From Thiofaba sp039822285 (GTDB lineage: Bacteria > Pseudomonadota > Gammaproteobacteria > Halothiobacillales > Halothiobacillaceae): a stretch of DNA of 64,000 nucleotides. A program made the translations under genes and the position numbers. Below, piece by piece: positions 18,103 to 26,917 of this stretch. Numbering within the stretch: position 1 is the stretch's first letter; each line of letters opens with the position of its first letter. The stretch is from NCBI RefSeq assembly GCF_039822285.1, contig NZ_JBAJEY010000006.1, positions 65,438-129,437 on the forward strand, read 5' to 3'. The notes under the pieces are model-generated. The model was not told where the DNA came from. It searched no databases and saw only the letters and a program-made list of their open reading frames with translations.

Positions 18103-18617
18103 ATGCGCTTCGTCCTGACGTCAGCACGCCGGGGGGTGTCCGGGGAGATGTGCTGCAATACCTAAGCTTCATCCTGCATGGGCAGGAATATGCCGTGGAC
18201 ATTCTGCGCGTGCAGGAGATCCGCGAATGGGGCCCAACCACCCCCATCCCCAATAGCGCGGGGTTTGTGCGCGGGGTCATGAACCTGCGCGGCTCCGTCG
18301 TGCCGGTGGTCGACCTGCGCTTGCGCCTGGGCCTGCCCGAAGTGACCTATGGCGCGCAAACCGTCGTCATCGTCTTGCGCGTCCTAAGCCCCGAGCGCGA
18401 TCGCATCATGGGCGTGGTGGTGGATGCCGTAGCCGAGGTGCATGACTTGGCCCCGCAGGCCATCCTGCCGCCCCCCGAAGTGACTGCCCAAGGCCTGGAG
18501 GGCTTTGTCCTTGGCCTGGTGGATAGCAAGGGGCAGTTGCTCACCATCCTCGATTTCGATCGCCTGCTCGATACCAGTTTGATGCTGGTTGATGCAGCAG
18601 GCCCTGTTTCGTCCTGA
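18099..18617 (+). CDS. cheW: Chemotaxis coupling protein CheW
   Basis: 172 aa, one CheW domain linking CheA to the receptor. Diagnostic stretches are YLSFILHGQEYAVDILRVQEIREW, the loop GFVRGVMNLRGSVVPVVDLRLRLGLP and VVDAVAEVHDL. The start codon overlaps the cheA stop (ATGA at 18099), so expression is coupled. It is the conventional coupling protein of the cluster; a second, modified CheW lies at 23004. Confidence 0.95.
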   Translation: MNALRPDVSTPGGVRGDVLQYLSFILHGQEYAVDILRVQEIREWGPTTPIPNSAGFVRGVMNLRGSVVPVVDLRLRLGLPEVTYGAQTVVIVLRVLSPERDRIMGVVVDAVAEVHDLAPQAILPPPEVTAQGLEGFVLGLVDSKGQLLTILDFDRLLDTSLMLVDAAGPVSS

Positions 18618-18656
18618 CCGGCCACCATGCCGCCGCACACAAAAGGAGACTTGCCT

Positions 18657-21002
18657 ATGTCTACCGCTCACAAGTCCGACCAATCCGCCCTCCAGCAGCG
18701 CTATGCCGGCATTGAAATGGCGGCCTTGCGCGTGGCCGTGGCCGAATCCGATACACCGACGGCCATTGCCGATGCCGACGGCATCATCATCTACCTCAAT
18801 GATGCCATGCGCGTCATGCACAAAAAGCATGCCGAGGCGTTGCGGGAGATGATCCCAGGTTTCCATCCCGAACGGGTGCTGGGCAGTTCCATGGACAGCT
18901 TCCACCGCAACCCGGCGCACCAGCGTACCCTGCTGCGCGACCCGCTGCGCCTGCCTTACACCGGACGCATCCATAGCCGTGGCCTAAGCTTCCGCCTTGT
19001 CGCCCACTATGTGGAAGGTCCGCAGGGCGAATATCTTGGCAATGTACTGGAATGGTTCGACGAGACCGAGCAGACCCTGTTTAGGCAGGAGAAGGAGGCC
19101 CTTGATACCACCCTCAACCGGCTCATGGCGCGCATCGAGTTCGCCCCGGATGGCACTATCCTCACCGCCAACAGCGCCTTCCTGCAAGTCATGGGCTACA
19201 CCCTGGAGGAGCTGCGCGGCAAGCACCACCGTATCTTTATGCCCAAGGAGGAGGCGCAGGGTGCGGCCTACGCCAACTTCTGGGCCCAGCTGCGCGCAGG
19301 CGAGGCGCAATCTGGGCGCATCCAGCGCATCGCCCGCGATGGCCGCACGGTGACCCTGGATGCCGACTATGTGCCCGTCAAGGACCTGGAGGGCAAGGTC
19401 TTCAAGGTCATCAAGCTGGCCTCCGATATCACCGAGCAGGTGCGCCTGGAGGATTTGACTACCCGCCTGCGCGCCTCCATCGACGGCGCCTCGGCCAACC
19501 TGCTGTATCTGGATGAGCATTTCCAGGTTTTCCACCTCAACCCGGCCATGCAGACCTTGCTCACCCGCTATGGCGCGGAGATGCGCGAGGTCTTCCCCGA
19601 GCTCGACCCGCAGGCGGTGCTAGGGGCCCCGGGCACCTGGCTGCTGCGTGGCAACCCGGCCTTGCGTGAGGTCTTTGCCTCGCCCAACCGCATGCCCTAC
19701 GTGTTCGAGGTCAGCTTTGGCGGGCGTTACTACCGTGTGGCGGTCGGTCTCATCCGCGGTCCGCGCGGGCAATATATGGGCAACCGCCTGGAGTTTCAGG
19801 ATGTCACCGAGCAGCACCTGGCGGAAGAGCAAGTGCAGCGCCTGATCCGGCTGGCGGCGCAGGGTGAGTTGGATGGTCGCATCGACACGCAGGCCATGAG
19901 CGAGGGTTCGATCAAGACCCTCTCGGAGGGCATCAACCGCCTCATGGATGCGGTGGCCGCCCCCGTGCATGCCGCCCAGGTCACCATCAATGCCCTCGCC
20001 GAGGGCGATTTGACGCACACCATGAGTGGGCAGTACAGCGGTGAGTTCGCGCGTCTGCAGGAGTCCCTCAATGCCTCCATGGAAAACCTCAAGCAGATGG
20101 CGATGGAGATCCGCGCCACAGCGCAGAACATCACCACTGCCTCTGGTGAAATCCGCCAGGGTAACCACGACCTGTCGCGGCGGACCGACCAGCAGGCCTC
20201 CAGCCTGGAATCCACCGCTTCGGCGATGGAGGAGATCACCGGCACGGTCAAGAACAATGCGGAAAACTCCGCCCGTGCCGACAAGCTGGCCAACCAGACC
20301 CGTTCCCAGGCGGTGGATGGGCGTAAGATTGCCGAGCGTGCCATCGGCGCGATGCAGGAGATCAACAACGCCAGCAAGAAGATCGCCGACATCATCGGCG
20401 TGATCGATGAGATCGCCTTCCAGACCAACCTGTTGGCCCTCAACGCCGCGGTGGAGGCCGCCCGCGCCGGTGAGCAGGGGCGTGGTTTTGCCGTGGTGGC
20501 CGCCGAGGTGCGCAACCTTGCCCAGCGCTCCGCCTCCGCCGCCAAGGAGATCAAGGGCCTGATCAAGGACTCGCTGGAGAAGGTGGCCGATGGCTCGCTC
20601 CTGGTGGACGAAACCGGCAAGATGCTCGACAACATCAACCAGAGCGTCGCCGAGGTAGGGGATCTCATTGCCCAGATCGCCACCGCTGGCAAGGAGCAGG
20701 CGATCGGTATCGAACAGATCAACAAGGCGCTGGTGAAGCTCGACGAGATGACCCAGCAGAATGCTGCCTTGGTGGAGGAGGCTGCGGCCGCCAGCGCCTC
20801 GCTGGACGAGCAGGCCCAGGGCTTGCAGAGCCTGATCCAGTTCTTCAAGGTCGAGAAGGAGCCGGGGTTTGGCGTGCGTCGTCGCGCCGTGTCTGGTGTC
20901 GCTGTGGGCAGTCCGTCCCCGCGTTCCGCAGCTTCCTCGGCCCGCCCGGCGTCGGCCGCGCCTATTTCGGCAAGAGATGATGCCGACTGGGATCAGTTCT
21001 GA
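18657..21002 (+). CDS. Soluble methyl-accepting chemotaxis protein with three PAS domains
   Basis: 781 aa without membrane segments, so cytoplasmic. Three PAS-like sensor modules lie at about 30-150, 160-280 and 285-400; the second is canonical (APDGTILTANSAFLQVMGYT). A HAMP-like helical region (LAEGDLTHTMSGQY) and the signalling hairpin follow, with tip EIAFQTNLLALNAAVEAARA. The last residues DWDQF fit the aromatic-x-x-aromatic CheR-docking pentapeptide (NWETF in E. coli). ATG 18657 has AAGGAGA seven bases upstream; an ATG at 18627 lacks one. Probably a redox or aerotaxis-type receptor, but no cofactor site is certain. Confidence 0.93.
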   Translation: MSTAHKSDQSALQQRYAGIEMAALRVAVAESDTPTAIADADGIIIYLNDAMRVMHKKHAEALREMIPGFHPERVLGSSMDSFHRNPAHQRTLLRDPLRLPYTGRIHSRGLSFRLVAHYVEGPQGEYLGNVLEWFDETEQTLFRQEKEALDTTLNRLMARIEFAPDGTILTANSAFLQVMGYTLEELRGKHHRIFMPKEEAQGAAYANFWAQLRAGEAQSGRIQRIARDGRTVTLDADYVPVKDLEGKVFKVIKLASDITEQVRLEDLTTRLRASIDGASANLLYLDEHFQVFHLNPAMQTLLTRYGAEMREVFPELDPQAVLGAPGTWLLRGNPALREVFASPNRMPYVFEVSFGGRYYRVAVGLIRGPRGQYMGNRLEFQDVTEQHLAEEQVQRLIRLAAQGELDGRIDTQAMSEGSIKTLSEGINRLMDAVAAPVHAAQVTINALAEGDLTHTMSGQYSGEFARLQESLNASMENLKQMAMEIRATAQNITTASGEIRQGNHDLSRRTDQQASSLESTASAMEEITGTVKNNAENSARADKLANQTRSQAVDGRKIAERAIGAMQEINNASKKIADIIGVIDEIAFQTNLLALNAAVEAARAGEQGRGFAVVAAEVRNLAQRSASAAKEIKGLIKDSLEKVADGSLLVDETGKMLDNINQSVAEVGDLIAQIATAGKEQAIGIEQINKALVKLDEMTQQNAALVEEAAAASASLDEQAQGLQSLIQFFKVEKEPGFGVRRRAVSGVAVGSPSPRSAASSARPASAAPISARDDADWDQF

Positions 21003-21059
21003 TGATTATGCCGCTGGCCGGGCACTTGCTGTGCCCGGCCAGCGGCTGAGGAGGGTCTC

Positions 21060-21905
21060 ATGAGCGATGGAACGACGGCACGCGAGTTCGAGTTCACCCA
21101 AGCGGACTTCGAATTCCTGCGCGCCCTGGTGACCGATCACACCGGCATCGTGGTCAGCGACAACAAGCGCGACATGCTCTACTCGCGCCTGGCGCGCCGG
21201 CTGCGTGCCCTGGGTCTCAACACCTTCGCCGAATACCGCGCCTACCTGCGCACCCATGAGGCGGAGGAGCTGACCAACCTCATCAATGCGGTCACCACCA
21301 ACCTCACCAGCTTCTTCCGCGAACCGCACCACTTCGAGTACCTTGCCCGCACGGTCATCCCCGAGCTGTTGCACAAGAAGGAGCGCGAGCGGCGCATCCG
21401 CATCTGGTCGGCAGGCTGCTCCACCGGCGAGGAACCCTACTCGATTGCCATGGTGCTGGAGGAGGAGGTGCCGCCGTGGCTTGAGTGGGATATCCGCATC
21501 CTGGCGACCGACGTAGATACAAATGTCATCCAGGCAGCGCAGCATGGTGTGTATTGGAGAGACAACTTGCGGGGTATTTCCGATGCGCGTTTGCAGCGCT
21601 TCTTCCTCCGTGGGCGCGGCGCCAACGCAGGTCAAGTCCGGGTGGATGCGGAGCTTAGGCGCATGGTGGCCTTCAAGCCCCTCAATCTGCTCAAGGACTG
21701 GCCGATGAAGGGGCCCTTTGACGTGATTTTCTGCCGCAATGTGATGATCTACTTCGACCAGGCCACGCAAAAAAGGCTGGTGGAGCGCTTCGCCAGCCTG
21801 CTGGCCCCGCGCGGCTACCTGTTCATCGGCCACTCGGAGACTCTGGATGGACTGACCCATCGGTTCGATCTGGTGGGCAACACCATCTACCGGCTGCGCG
21901 CTTGA
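21060..21905 (+). CDS. cheR: Chemoreceptor methyltransferase CheR
   Basis: 281 aa. Uses S-adenosylmethionine to methylate receptor glutamates. An N-terminal helical domain (FLRALVTDHTGIVVSDNKRDML) is followed by the SAM domain with IWSAGCSTGEEPYSIAM, the FKPLNLL motif and CRNVMIYFD. ATG 21060 follows GAGGAGGGTCTC at a good distance. The chemoreceptor just upstream ends in a CheR-docking pentapeptide, so this enzyme probably acts on it. Confidence 0.96.
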   Translation: MSDGTTAREFEFTQADFEFLRALVTDHTGIVVSDNKRDMLYSRLARRLRALGLNTFAEYRAYLRTHEAEELTNLINAVTTNLTSFFREPHHFEYLARTVIPELLHKKERERRIRIWSAGCSTGEEPYSIAMVLEEEVPPWLEWDIRILATDVDTNVIQAAQHGVYWRDNLRGISDARLQRFFLRGRGANAGQVRVDAELRRMVAFKPLNLLKDWPMKGPFDVIFCRNVMIYFDQATQKRLVERFASLLAPRGYLFIGHSETLDGLTHRFDLVGNTIYRLRA

Positions 21906-21916
21906 GGAGAGGGGGG

Positions 21917-22990
21917 ATGGTGACTGAAGAGCGTCCGGTGCGGGTGTTGGTGGTCGATGACTCGCTCTTGATCCGCAAGGCCCTGGCCCGTGCCCTGGGC
22001 GAGGACCCCGCGATCCAGGTGGTCGGCATGGCCAAGGATGCCTACGAGGCACGGGAGCTGATCAAGCAGCACGAGCCGGATGTCATCACCCTCGATGTGG
22101 AGATGCCCGGCATGAACGGGCTGACCTTCCTGCGCAACTTGATGCGCCTGCACCCCATGCCGGTGGTGATGGTCTCCACCCACACCACGCAGGGGGCGCA
22201 GGCGACCCTGGAGGCCCTGGAGCTCGGCGCCTTCGACGTGGTGGCCAAGCCGACCAGTGGGGGCGGGCTGAATGTGCAGGACTACGTGCAGGAGATCATC
22301 CTCAAGGTCAAGGCCGCAGCCCGCGCCCCGGTGCGCCGCCTGGCCCAGCAGCGCCTGAGCGGGGGTATGGGCGGGCGTCCCCTGAGCGCCAGTAGCGGCA
22401 AGCTCGCCGATGCCAGCCGGGTGATCGCCATCGGCGCCTCGACCGGGGGGACGGAGGCGGTGCGCATCGTGCTCGAGGGGCTGCCGCCGGAGATCCCGGG
22501 GGTGGTCATCACCCAGCACATCCCCGGCTCGTTCAGCGCCACCTTCGCCGACCGGCTCAACCAGGCCTCGCGCCTGACGGTCAAGGAGGCCGAGGAAGGC
22601 GACATCATCAAGCCCGGCCATGCCTATGTCGCCCCAGGGACGCAGCATCTTCTGGTGGTCAATCGCGGCGGGGTGCTGCGCTGCATCCTCTCCGACGCCC
22701 CGCCGGTGTCCAAGCACAAGCCGAGCGTGGACGTGCTGTTCGACTCGGTGGCCAAGGCCTGCGGCGAGAAAGCGGTAGGGGTGCTGATGACCGGGATGGG
22801 CAAGGACGGGGCTGAGGGGCTGTTGCACATGCGCCAGGCCGGGGCGGTGACCCTCATCCAGGATGAGCGCACCTCGGTGGTGTGGGGGATGCCGGGCGAG
22901 GCCTACCGCCTGGGGGCGGCGGAGCGGGTGGTGCCCCTGCCGAAGATGGCGGAGACCATCCTCTCCGCCTTGGTCGCGCCACGAACCTGA
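21917..22990 (+). CDS. cheB: Protein-glutamate methylesterase/deamidase CheB
   Basis: 357 aa. A receiver domain with acidic pair DD (VLVVDDSLLIRKAL) and phospho-acceptor Asp at about residue 60 (VITLDVEMPGMNGL) is followed by the methylesterase domain. The latter has the catalytic serine in IGASTGGTEAVR, the histidine in TQHIPGSFSATFADRLN and the aspartate in MTGMGKDGAEGL. The ATG at 21917 has GAGGAGA six bases upstream; a TTG at 21902 is in frame but poorer. It is the only receiver domain encoded in the cluster. Confidence 0.95.
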   Translation: MVTEERPVRVLVVDDSLLIRKALARALGEDPAIQVVGMAKDAYEARELIKQHEPDVITLDVEMPGMNGLTFLRNLMRLHPMPVVMVSTHTTQGAQATLEALELGAFDVVAKPTSGGGLNVQDYVQEIILKVKAAARAPVRRLAQQRLSGGMGGRPLSASSGKLADASRVIAIGASTGGTEAVRIVLEGLPPEIPGVVITQHIPGSFSATFADRLNQASRLTVKEAEEGDIIKPGHAYVAPGTQHLLVVNRGGVLRCILSDAPPVSKHKPSVDVLFDSVAKACGEKAVGVLMTGMGKDGAEGLLHMRQAGAVTLIQDERTSVVWGMPGEAYRLGAAERVVPLPKMAETILSALVAPRT

Positions 22991-23003
22991 GGATAGGCAA
23001 TCC

Positions 23004-23858
23004 ATGAAAAACGATCTTCTGAGTATGCAGGGGGCGCTTCAGGTCTTCACCTTCGCCATCGAGGGTGTGCCCTATGCCCTGGAGGTGGCGCATGTGCTGA
23101 CCATCAGCCAGGACACCTCGCGCCTGCGGCAGATCCCCAGCACCCTGCCGGGGTTCATCGGTCTGATCGACTATCAGGGCACGGTGGTGCCGGTCCTGGA
23201 TTTCGCCCATCTGTTGGGGCGCCAGAACCAGGAAGAGCGCAAGGACGAGCTGATCGCCATGCTGGAGGCGCGCGAGAAGGATCATCTCGACTGGCTGGAT
23301 GCCCTGGAGCACAGCCTCGCCACCGGTCAGCCGTTCACCAAGGAAAAGAACCCGCACAAGTGTGCCTTTGGCCGCTGGTATGACAGCTACCAGCCGGAGG
23401 ATGATGCGCTGCGCACCATCTGGCCGGACTTCGATGCCCCGCACCAGCGCATCCATGCCCTGGCCGATGAGCTCCTGGAAGTGGAGCGGATGCAGGGGCG
23501 GGGCGATGCCATGGCGCGGCTGCGGCTTGAGCGCGAAACCACGCTCAAGGCCCTGCATCGCACCTTCGAGTTCGCCCGCGAGAGCCTGCGCTCTTCCCAG
23601 CACACGGTCTTTCTCTACCTCACCTCCGATGGCCGTACCCCGCGGCTGGCGCTGCGTCTGGATGACATCAGCGACATCCGCGGCTATGAGTTGGAGGATG
23701 CCGTGCCGCTGCACGCCATCGAGCTGCCGCCGGGGGCCATCCCCAAGGACTTGATTCAGTCCTACCTGCGTGGGGCGTCGGGCGATGCCCTGCTGCTCGC
23801 GCCGGAGTCCCTCCTGCGCCTGGCCGAGCGGGCCGCGGCACAGGCGGGCTTGGCGTAA
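23004..23858 (+). CDS. CheW-like protein with an inserted CZB zinc-binding domain
   Basis: 284 aa. Residues 10-75 are the first half of a CheW domain (FTFAIEGVPYALEVAHVLTI, GLIDYQGTVVPVLDFAHLLG) and residues 195-284 the second half (HTVFLYLTSDGRTPRLALRLDDI). In between is a helical CZB domain with the expected metal ligands: the H of KDHLDW, HKCAFGRWY (His and Cys) and the DAPHQRIHALA helix. CZB domains bind zinc and sense zinc or oxidants in receptors and cyclases. Here the domain is placed in the coupling protein. GAGGATAGG precedes the ATG at 23004. Last gene of the chemosensory operon. Confidence 0.88.
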   Translation: MKNDLLSMQGALQVFTFAIEGVPYALEVAHVLTISQDTSRLRQIPSTLPGFIGLIDYQGTVVPVLDFAHLLGRQNQEERKDELIAMLEAREKDHLDWLDALEHSLATGQPFTKEKNPHKCAFGRWYDSYQPEDDALRTIWPDFDAPHQRIHALADELLEVERMQGRGDAMARLRLERETTLKALHRTFEFARESLRSSQHTVFLYLTSDGRTPRLALRLDDISDIRGYELEDAVPLHAIELPPGAIPKDLIQSYLRGASGDALLLAPESLLRLAERAAAQAGLA

Positions 23859-23865
23859 GGCAGGA

Positions 23866-24360
23866 TCAGAACTTGCTGCCGGCGTAGAGGTAGTGACTGA
23901 GGATGGTGACATCCTCGCTGGCGCGCCGGAACAGGTGATCCAGGCTGATGATGGCGTATTCGAGCAGGTTCACCGCGATGTAGGGGTGCTCGATGCGCAG
24001 GCGCTTGTACATCGGCCGGCTCAGCTTGAGCAGGCGGTCGCGCGGGGTGGCGGCCTTCAGGCGCACCTGGCGCGGTTTGCGGTCGAAGAAGCTCATCTCG
24101 CCCATCAATTCGCCGGCGTGGATGCGGCCCACCTCGACCTCGCTGGCCGGGCTGCCGGTGACCAGCGAGACTTCGCCCTCGACCACAAAGTAGAGCGCCT
24201 CGCCCACCTCGCCGATGTCGGCGATGATCTCGCCCTGCTTGACCTCGATCAGCTCGCAGTACTCCAGGAAAGTCTCGTACTCGCTGGCCTTCATCGTCTC
24301 GCTCGGCCATTGCTCGCGCAGGATCTTGGCCAGTTGGCTGCGTTCTTCAGGGGAAATCAT
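23866..24360 (-). CDS. Cyclic-nucleotide-binding domain protein
   Basis: 164 aa, essentially one Crp-like cNMP-binding beta-roll without DNA-binding or catalytic domain. Seen: EVKQGEIIADIGEVGEALYFVVEGEVSLV, then HAGELMGEMSFFDRKPRQVRLKAAT, where the GE and R positions match the phosphate-binding cassette. AAGGA lies seven bases before the ATG at 24360. It converges on the chemosensory operon with a seven-base gap. Ligand and partner are unknown. Confidence 0.82.
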   Translation of the reverse strand: MISPEERSQLAKILREQWPSETMKASEYETFLEYCELIEVKQGEIIADIGEVGEALYFVVEGEVSLVTGSPASEVEVGRIHAGELMGEMSFFDRKPRQVRLKAATPRDRLLKLSRPMYKRLRIEHPYIAVNLLEYAIISLDHLFRRASEDVTILSHYLYAGSKF

Positions 24361-24518
24361 GGGATGTTCCTTGGGGTTCGGGATGGGATGCCGCTAGTTT
24401 AATGGCATCAAGGACCGGATGTTCATAAGGGCGTTCGATGGAGATTAAAAGATCCTTGATTGTTCCTCGCGCCACCGCCGGGCCATGCTGAAAAGCTGTA
24501 TCCACCGGAGAGCCCTCC

Positions 24519-25436
24519 ATGACTCTGCATCACGCCAAGTTTCGTCCATTCCGTACCCTGATCGCCGCTGCCCTGGTTGCCGTTGCCGCTCCCCTCGCCG
24601 CAGAGGAAGTCACACAGAAGGCCGGCGACCTGACCCTGCGCGCCAACCTCGAACTGGCCGCGGGCAAGAGTCCGAAGGATGGCGTGGTGCTGATCACCCA
24701 CGGCACCCTGGCGCACAACGGCATGGAGCTGATCAAGGCCCTGCAGGAGGGACTCAAGGCCAAGGGGTACAACAGCCTGGCGATCAACCTCAGCTATGGC
24801 CTGGATGCGCGCCCCTCGAGCATGTATGACTGTCCGACCCCCCACGTGCACAATCACACCGACGCGATCGAGGAGATCGCTGCCTGGACCACGTGGCTGA
24901 AGGACAAGGGGGCCACCCGCATCGCCCTGCTGGGCCACTCGCGCGGCGGCAATCAGACCGCCTGGGCGCTGGCCGAGAAGGATGACCCGGTCTACACCTC
25001 CGCCGTGCTCGTCGCCCCGCAGACCTGGGAGCCGGGGTACCTGGCCAAGGACTACAAGGCGCGCTACAAGGTCGAACTCAAGCCGCTGCTTGAGAAGGCC
25101 GAGAAGTTGGTCAAGGAGGGGAAGGGTGACACCCTCATCGACATGGATTTCATCTATTGCGAGAAGACCCGCGCGGCGGCCAAGAGCGTGGTCAGCTACT
25201 ACAAGGACGATCCGCGCATGGACACCCCGACCCTGCTCGCCAAAACCAAGAAGCCCGTGCTGGTCATCATGGGATCGAACGACACCACGGTGAAGGGGCT
25301 GCCCGAGAAGATGGCCAAGGTGGCGGATGGCAAGCGCATCCAGGCGGTGACCATCGAGGGGGCGGACCACTTCTTCATGGATCTGTACGGCGATGAGGTG
25401 GTCGAGCAGGCCGCCAAGTTCATCGGCTGGAAGTGA
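24519..25436 (+). CDS. Exported alpha/beta hydrolase
   Basis: 305 aa with a signal peptide ending AAPLAAEE. An alpha/beta hydrolase fold is indicated by VVLITHGTLAHNG (oxyanion region), the nucleophile elbow GHSRGG, the acid-bearing strand VLVIMGSNDTT and the catalytic His in EGADHFFMD. Periplasmic, substrate unknown; the family includes esterases and DUF3530-type proteins. Monocistronic: 158 bases precede it and a strong hairpin follows. In the preceding gap I see no further gene. Confidence 0.8.
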   Translation: MTLHHAKFRPFRTLIAAALVAVAAPLAAEEVTQKAGDLTLRANLELAAGKSPKDGVVLITHGTLAHNGMELIKALQEGLKAKGYNSLAINLSYGLDARPSSMYDCPTPHVHNHTDAIEEIAAWTTWLKDKGATRIALLGHSRGGNQTAWALAEKDDPVYTSAVLVAPQTWEPGYLAKDYKARYKVELKPLLEKAEKLVKEGKGDTLIDMDFIYCEKTRAAAKSVVSYYKDDPRMDTPTLLAKTKKPVLVIMGSNDTTVKGLPEKMAKVADGKRIQAVTIEGADHFFMDLYGDEVVEQAAKFIGWK

Positions 25437-25515
25437 TCTCTCCGCGCAGTGGATGCATCCGCAGGGTCATGCGGGTGCGCCCCGGCCAAGGAATGCAGTC
25501 CTTTCATGCTGTTAT

Positions 25516-25547
25516 GCACGCCCGGCCATGCCGGGCGTGCCGCTTTT
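25516..25547 (+). terminator. Hairpin after the alpha/beta hydrolase gene
   Basis: A perfect 11-bp stem (GCACGCCCGGC 25516-25526 / GCCGGGCGTGC 25530-25540, loop CAT) is followed by CGCTTTTG. The T-run is short, so termination efficiency is uncertain. Confidence 0.55.
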
Positions 25548-25573
25548 GAGGTAAACTACGCCCCAAGTTTTCG

Positions 25574-25602
25574 ACCCGGCCCGTGCCGGGTATTCGTTTT
25601 TT
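25574..25602 (+). promoter_or_regulatory. Terminator-like hairpin in the glyA leader
   Basis: A 7-bp stem (ACCCGGC 25574-25580 / GCCGGGT 25585-25591) is followed by ATTCG and six T (25597-25602), 31 bases before the glyA start. It could be an attenuator or simply a second terminator of the upstream gene. I see no glycine or THF riboswitch core. Confidence 0.4.
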
Positions 25603-25632
25603 CAGAACTTTTGCAGCATTGGGGTGCGCCGA

Positions 25633-26886
25633 ATGTTTACCCGAGACATGACGATTGCAGGCTACGACGATCAGCTTTGGCAGGCGATGGAGCACGAACG
25701 CCAGCGTCAGGAGGAGCACATCGAGCTGATTGCCTCGGAAAACTACACCAGCCCGCGTGTCATGCAGGCGCAAGGGTCGGTGCTGACCAACAAGTACGCC
25801 GAAGGCTATCCCGGCAAGCGCTATTACGGTGGCTGTGAGTATGTCGACGTGATCGAACAGCTCGCCATGGATCGCCTCAAGCAGCTGTTCGGCGCCGACT
25901 GGGCCAACGTCCAGCCGCACTCCGGCAGCCAGGCCAACGGCGCGGTGTTCCTCGCCCTGCTGCAGCCGGGCGACACCGTGCTGGGCATGTCCCTGGCCCA
26001 TGGCGGCCACCTGACCCACGGCGCCAAGGTCAACTTCTCCGGCAAGAGCTACCACGCCGTGCAATACGGCCTGAACCCGGCCACCGGCGAGATCGACTAC
26101 GAACAGGTCGAGAGCCTGGCCCGCGAGCACAAGCCGAAGATGATCATCGCCGGCTTCTCGGCCTATTCCCGCGTGGTCGACTGGGCCCGCTTCCGCGCCA
26201 TCGCCGACGAGGTGGGTGCCCTGCTGATGGTCGACATGGCGCACGTCGCCGGCCTGATCGCCGCAGGCGTCTACCCGAGCCCGGTGCCTTATGCCGACGT
26301 GGTCACCTCCACCACCCACAAGACCCTGCGCGGCCCGCGCGGCGGCATCATCCTCGGCAAGGCCAACCCGGAGATCGAGAAGAAGATCAACTCCGCCATC
26401 TTCCCCGGTATCCAGGGCGGCCCGCTGGAGCACGTCATCGCCGCCAAGGCCGTGGCCTTCAAGGAGGCGCTGGAGCCTGAATTCAAGGCCTATCAGCAGC
26501 AGGTGGTGAAGAACGCCCAGGCCATGGCGAAGGTGTTCATGGGCCGCGGTTTCGACGTGGTCTCCAAGGGCACCGACAACCACCTGTTCCTGGTCAGCTT
26601 CATCCAGCAGGGTCTGACCGGCAAGGACGTGGACGCCTGGCTGGGCGCTGCCAACATCACCGTCAACAAGAACGCCGTGCCGAACGACCCGCAGTCGCCG
26701 TTCGTCACCTCCGGCATCCGTATCGGCACCCCGGCGATCACCACCCGCGGCTTCAAGGAGGCCGAGTGCGTGGCCCTGGCCGGCTGGATGTGCGATGTGA
26801 TCGACGCGCGCGGCGAGGCGGCCACGGTCGAGGCGGTCAAGGGCAAGGTGCTGGAGGTCTGCAAGCGCCTGCCGGTGTATGCCTGA
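25633..26886 (+). CDS. glyA: Serine hydroxymethyltransferase
   Basis: A 417-residue PLP enzyme (the E. coli length) that converts serine and tetrahydrofolate to glycine and 5,10-methylene-THF. The start at 25633 (MFTRDMTIAGYD) aligns with E. coli MLKREMNIADYD. The PLP lysine is in VVTSTTHKTLRGPRGG, and IELIASENYTSPRVMQAQGS and GLIAAGVYPSP are invariant family stretches. It heads the glyA-nrdR-rib string. Confidence 0.97.
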   Translation: MFTRDMTIAGYDDQLWQAMEHERQRQEEHIELIASENYTSPRVMQAQGSVLTNKYAEGYPGKRYYGGCEYVDVIEQLAMDRLKQLFGADWANVQPHSGSQANGAVFLALLQPGDTVLGMSLAHGGHLTHGAKVNFSGKSYHAVQYGLNPATGEIDYEQVESLAREHKPKMIIAGFSAYSRVVDWARFRAIADEVGALLMVDMAHVAGLIAAGVYPSPVPYADVVTSTTHKTLRGPRGGIILGKANPEIEKKINSAIFPGIQGGPLEHVIAAKAVAFKEALEPEFKAYQQQVVKNAQAMAKVFMGRGFDVVSKGTDNHLFLVSFIQQGLTGKDVDAWLGAANITVNKNAVPNDPQSPFVTSGIRIGTPAITTRGFKEAECVALAGWMCDVIDARGEAATVEAVKGKVLEVCKRLPVYA

Positions 26887-26917
26887 GATGGCCCAAGGCA
26901 GGACGCGAGGGGACGGG

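Noticed and set aside
25437..25632. Glycine or tetrahydrofolate riboswitch before glyA
   Set aside because: Only two simple hairpins are visible; no conserved aptamer core.
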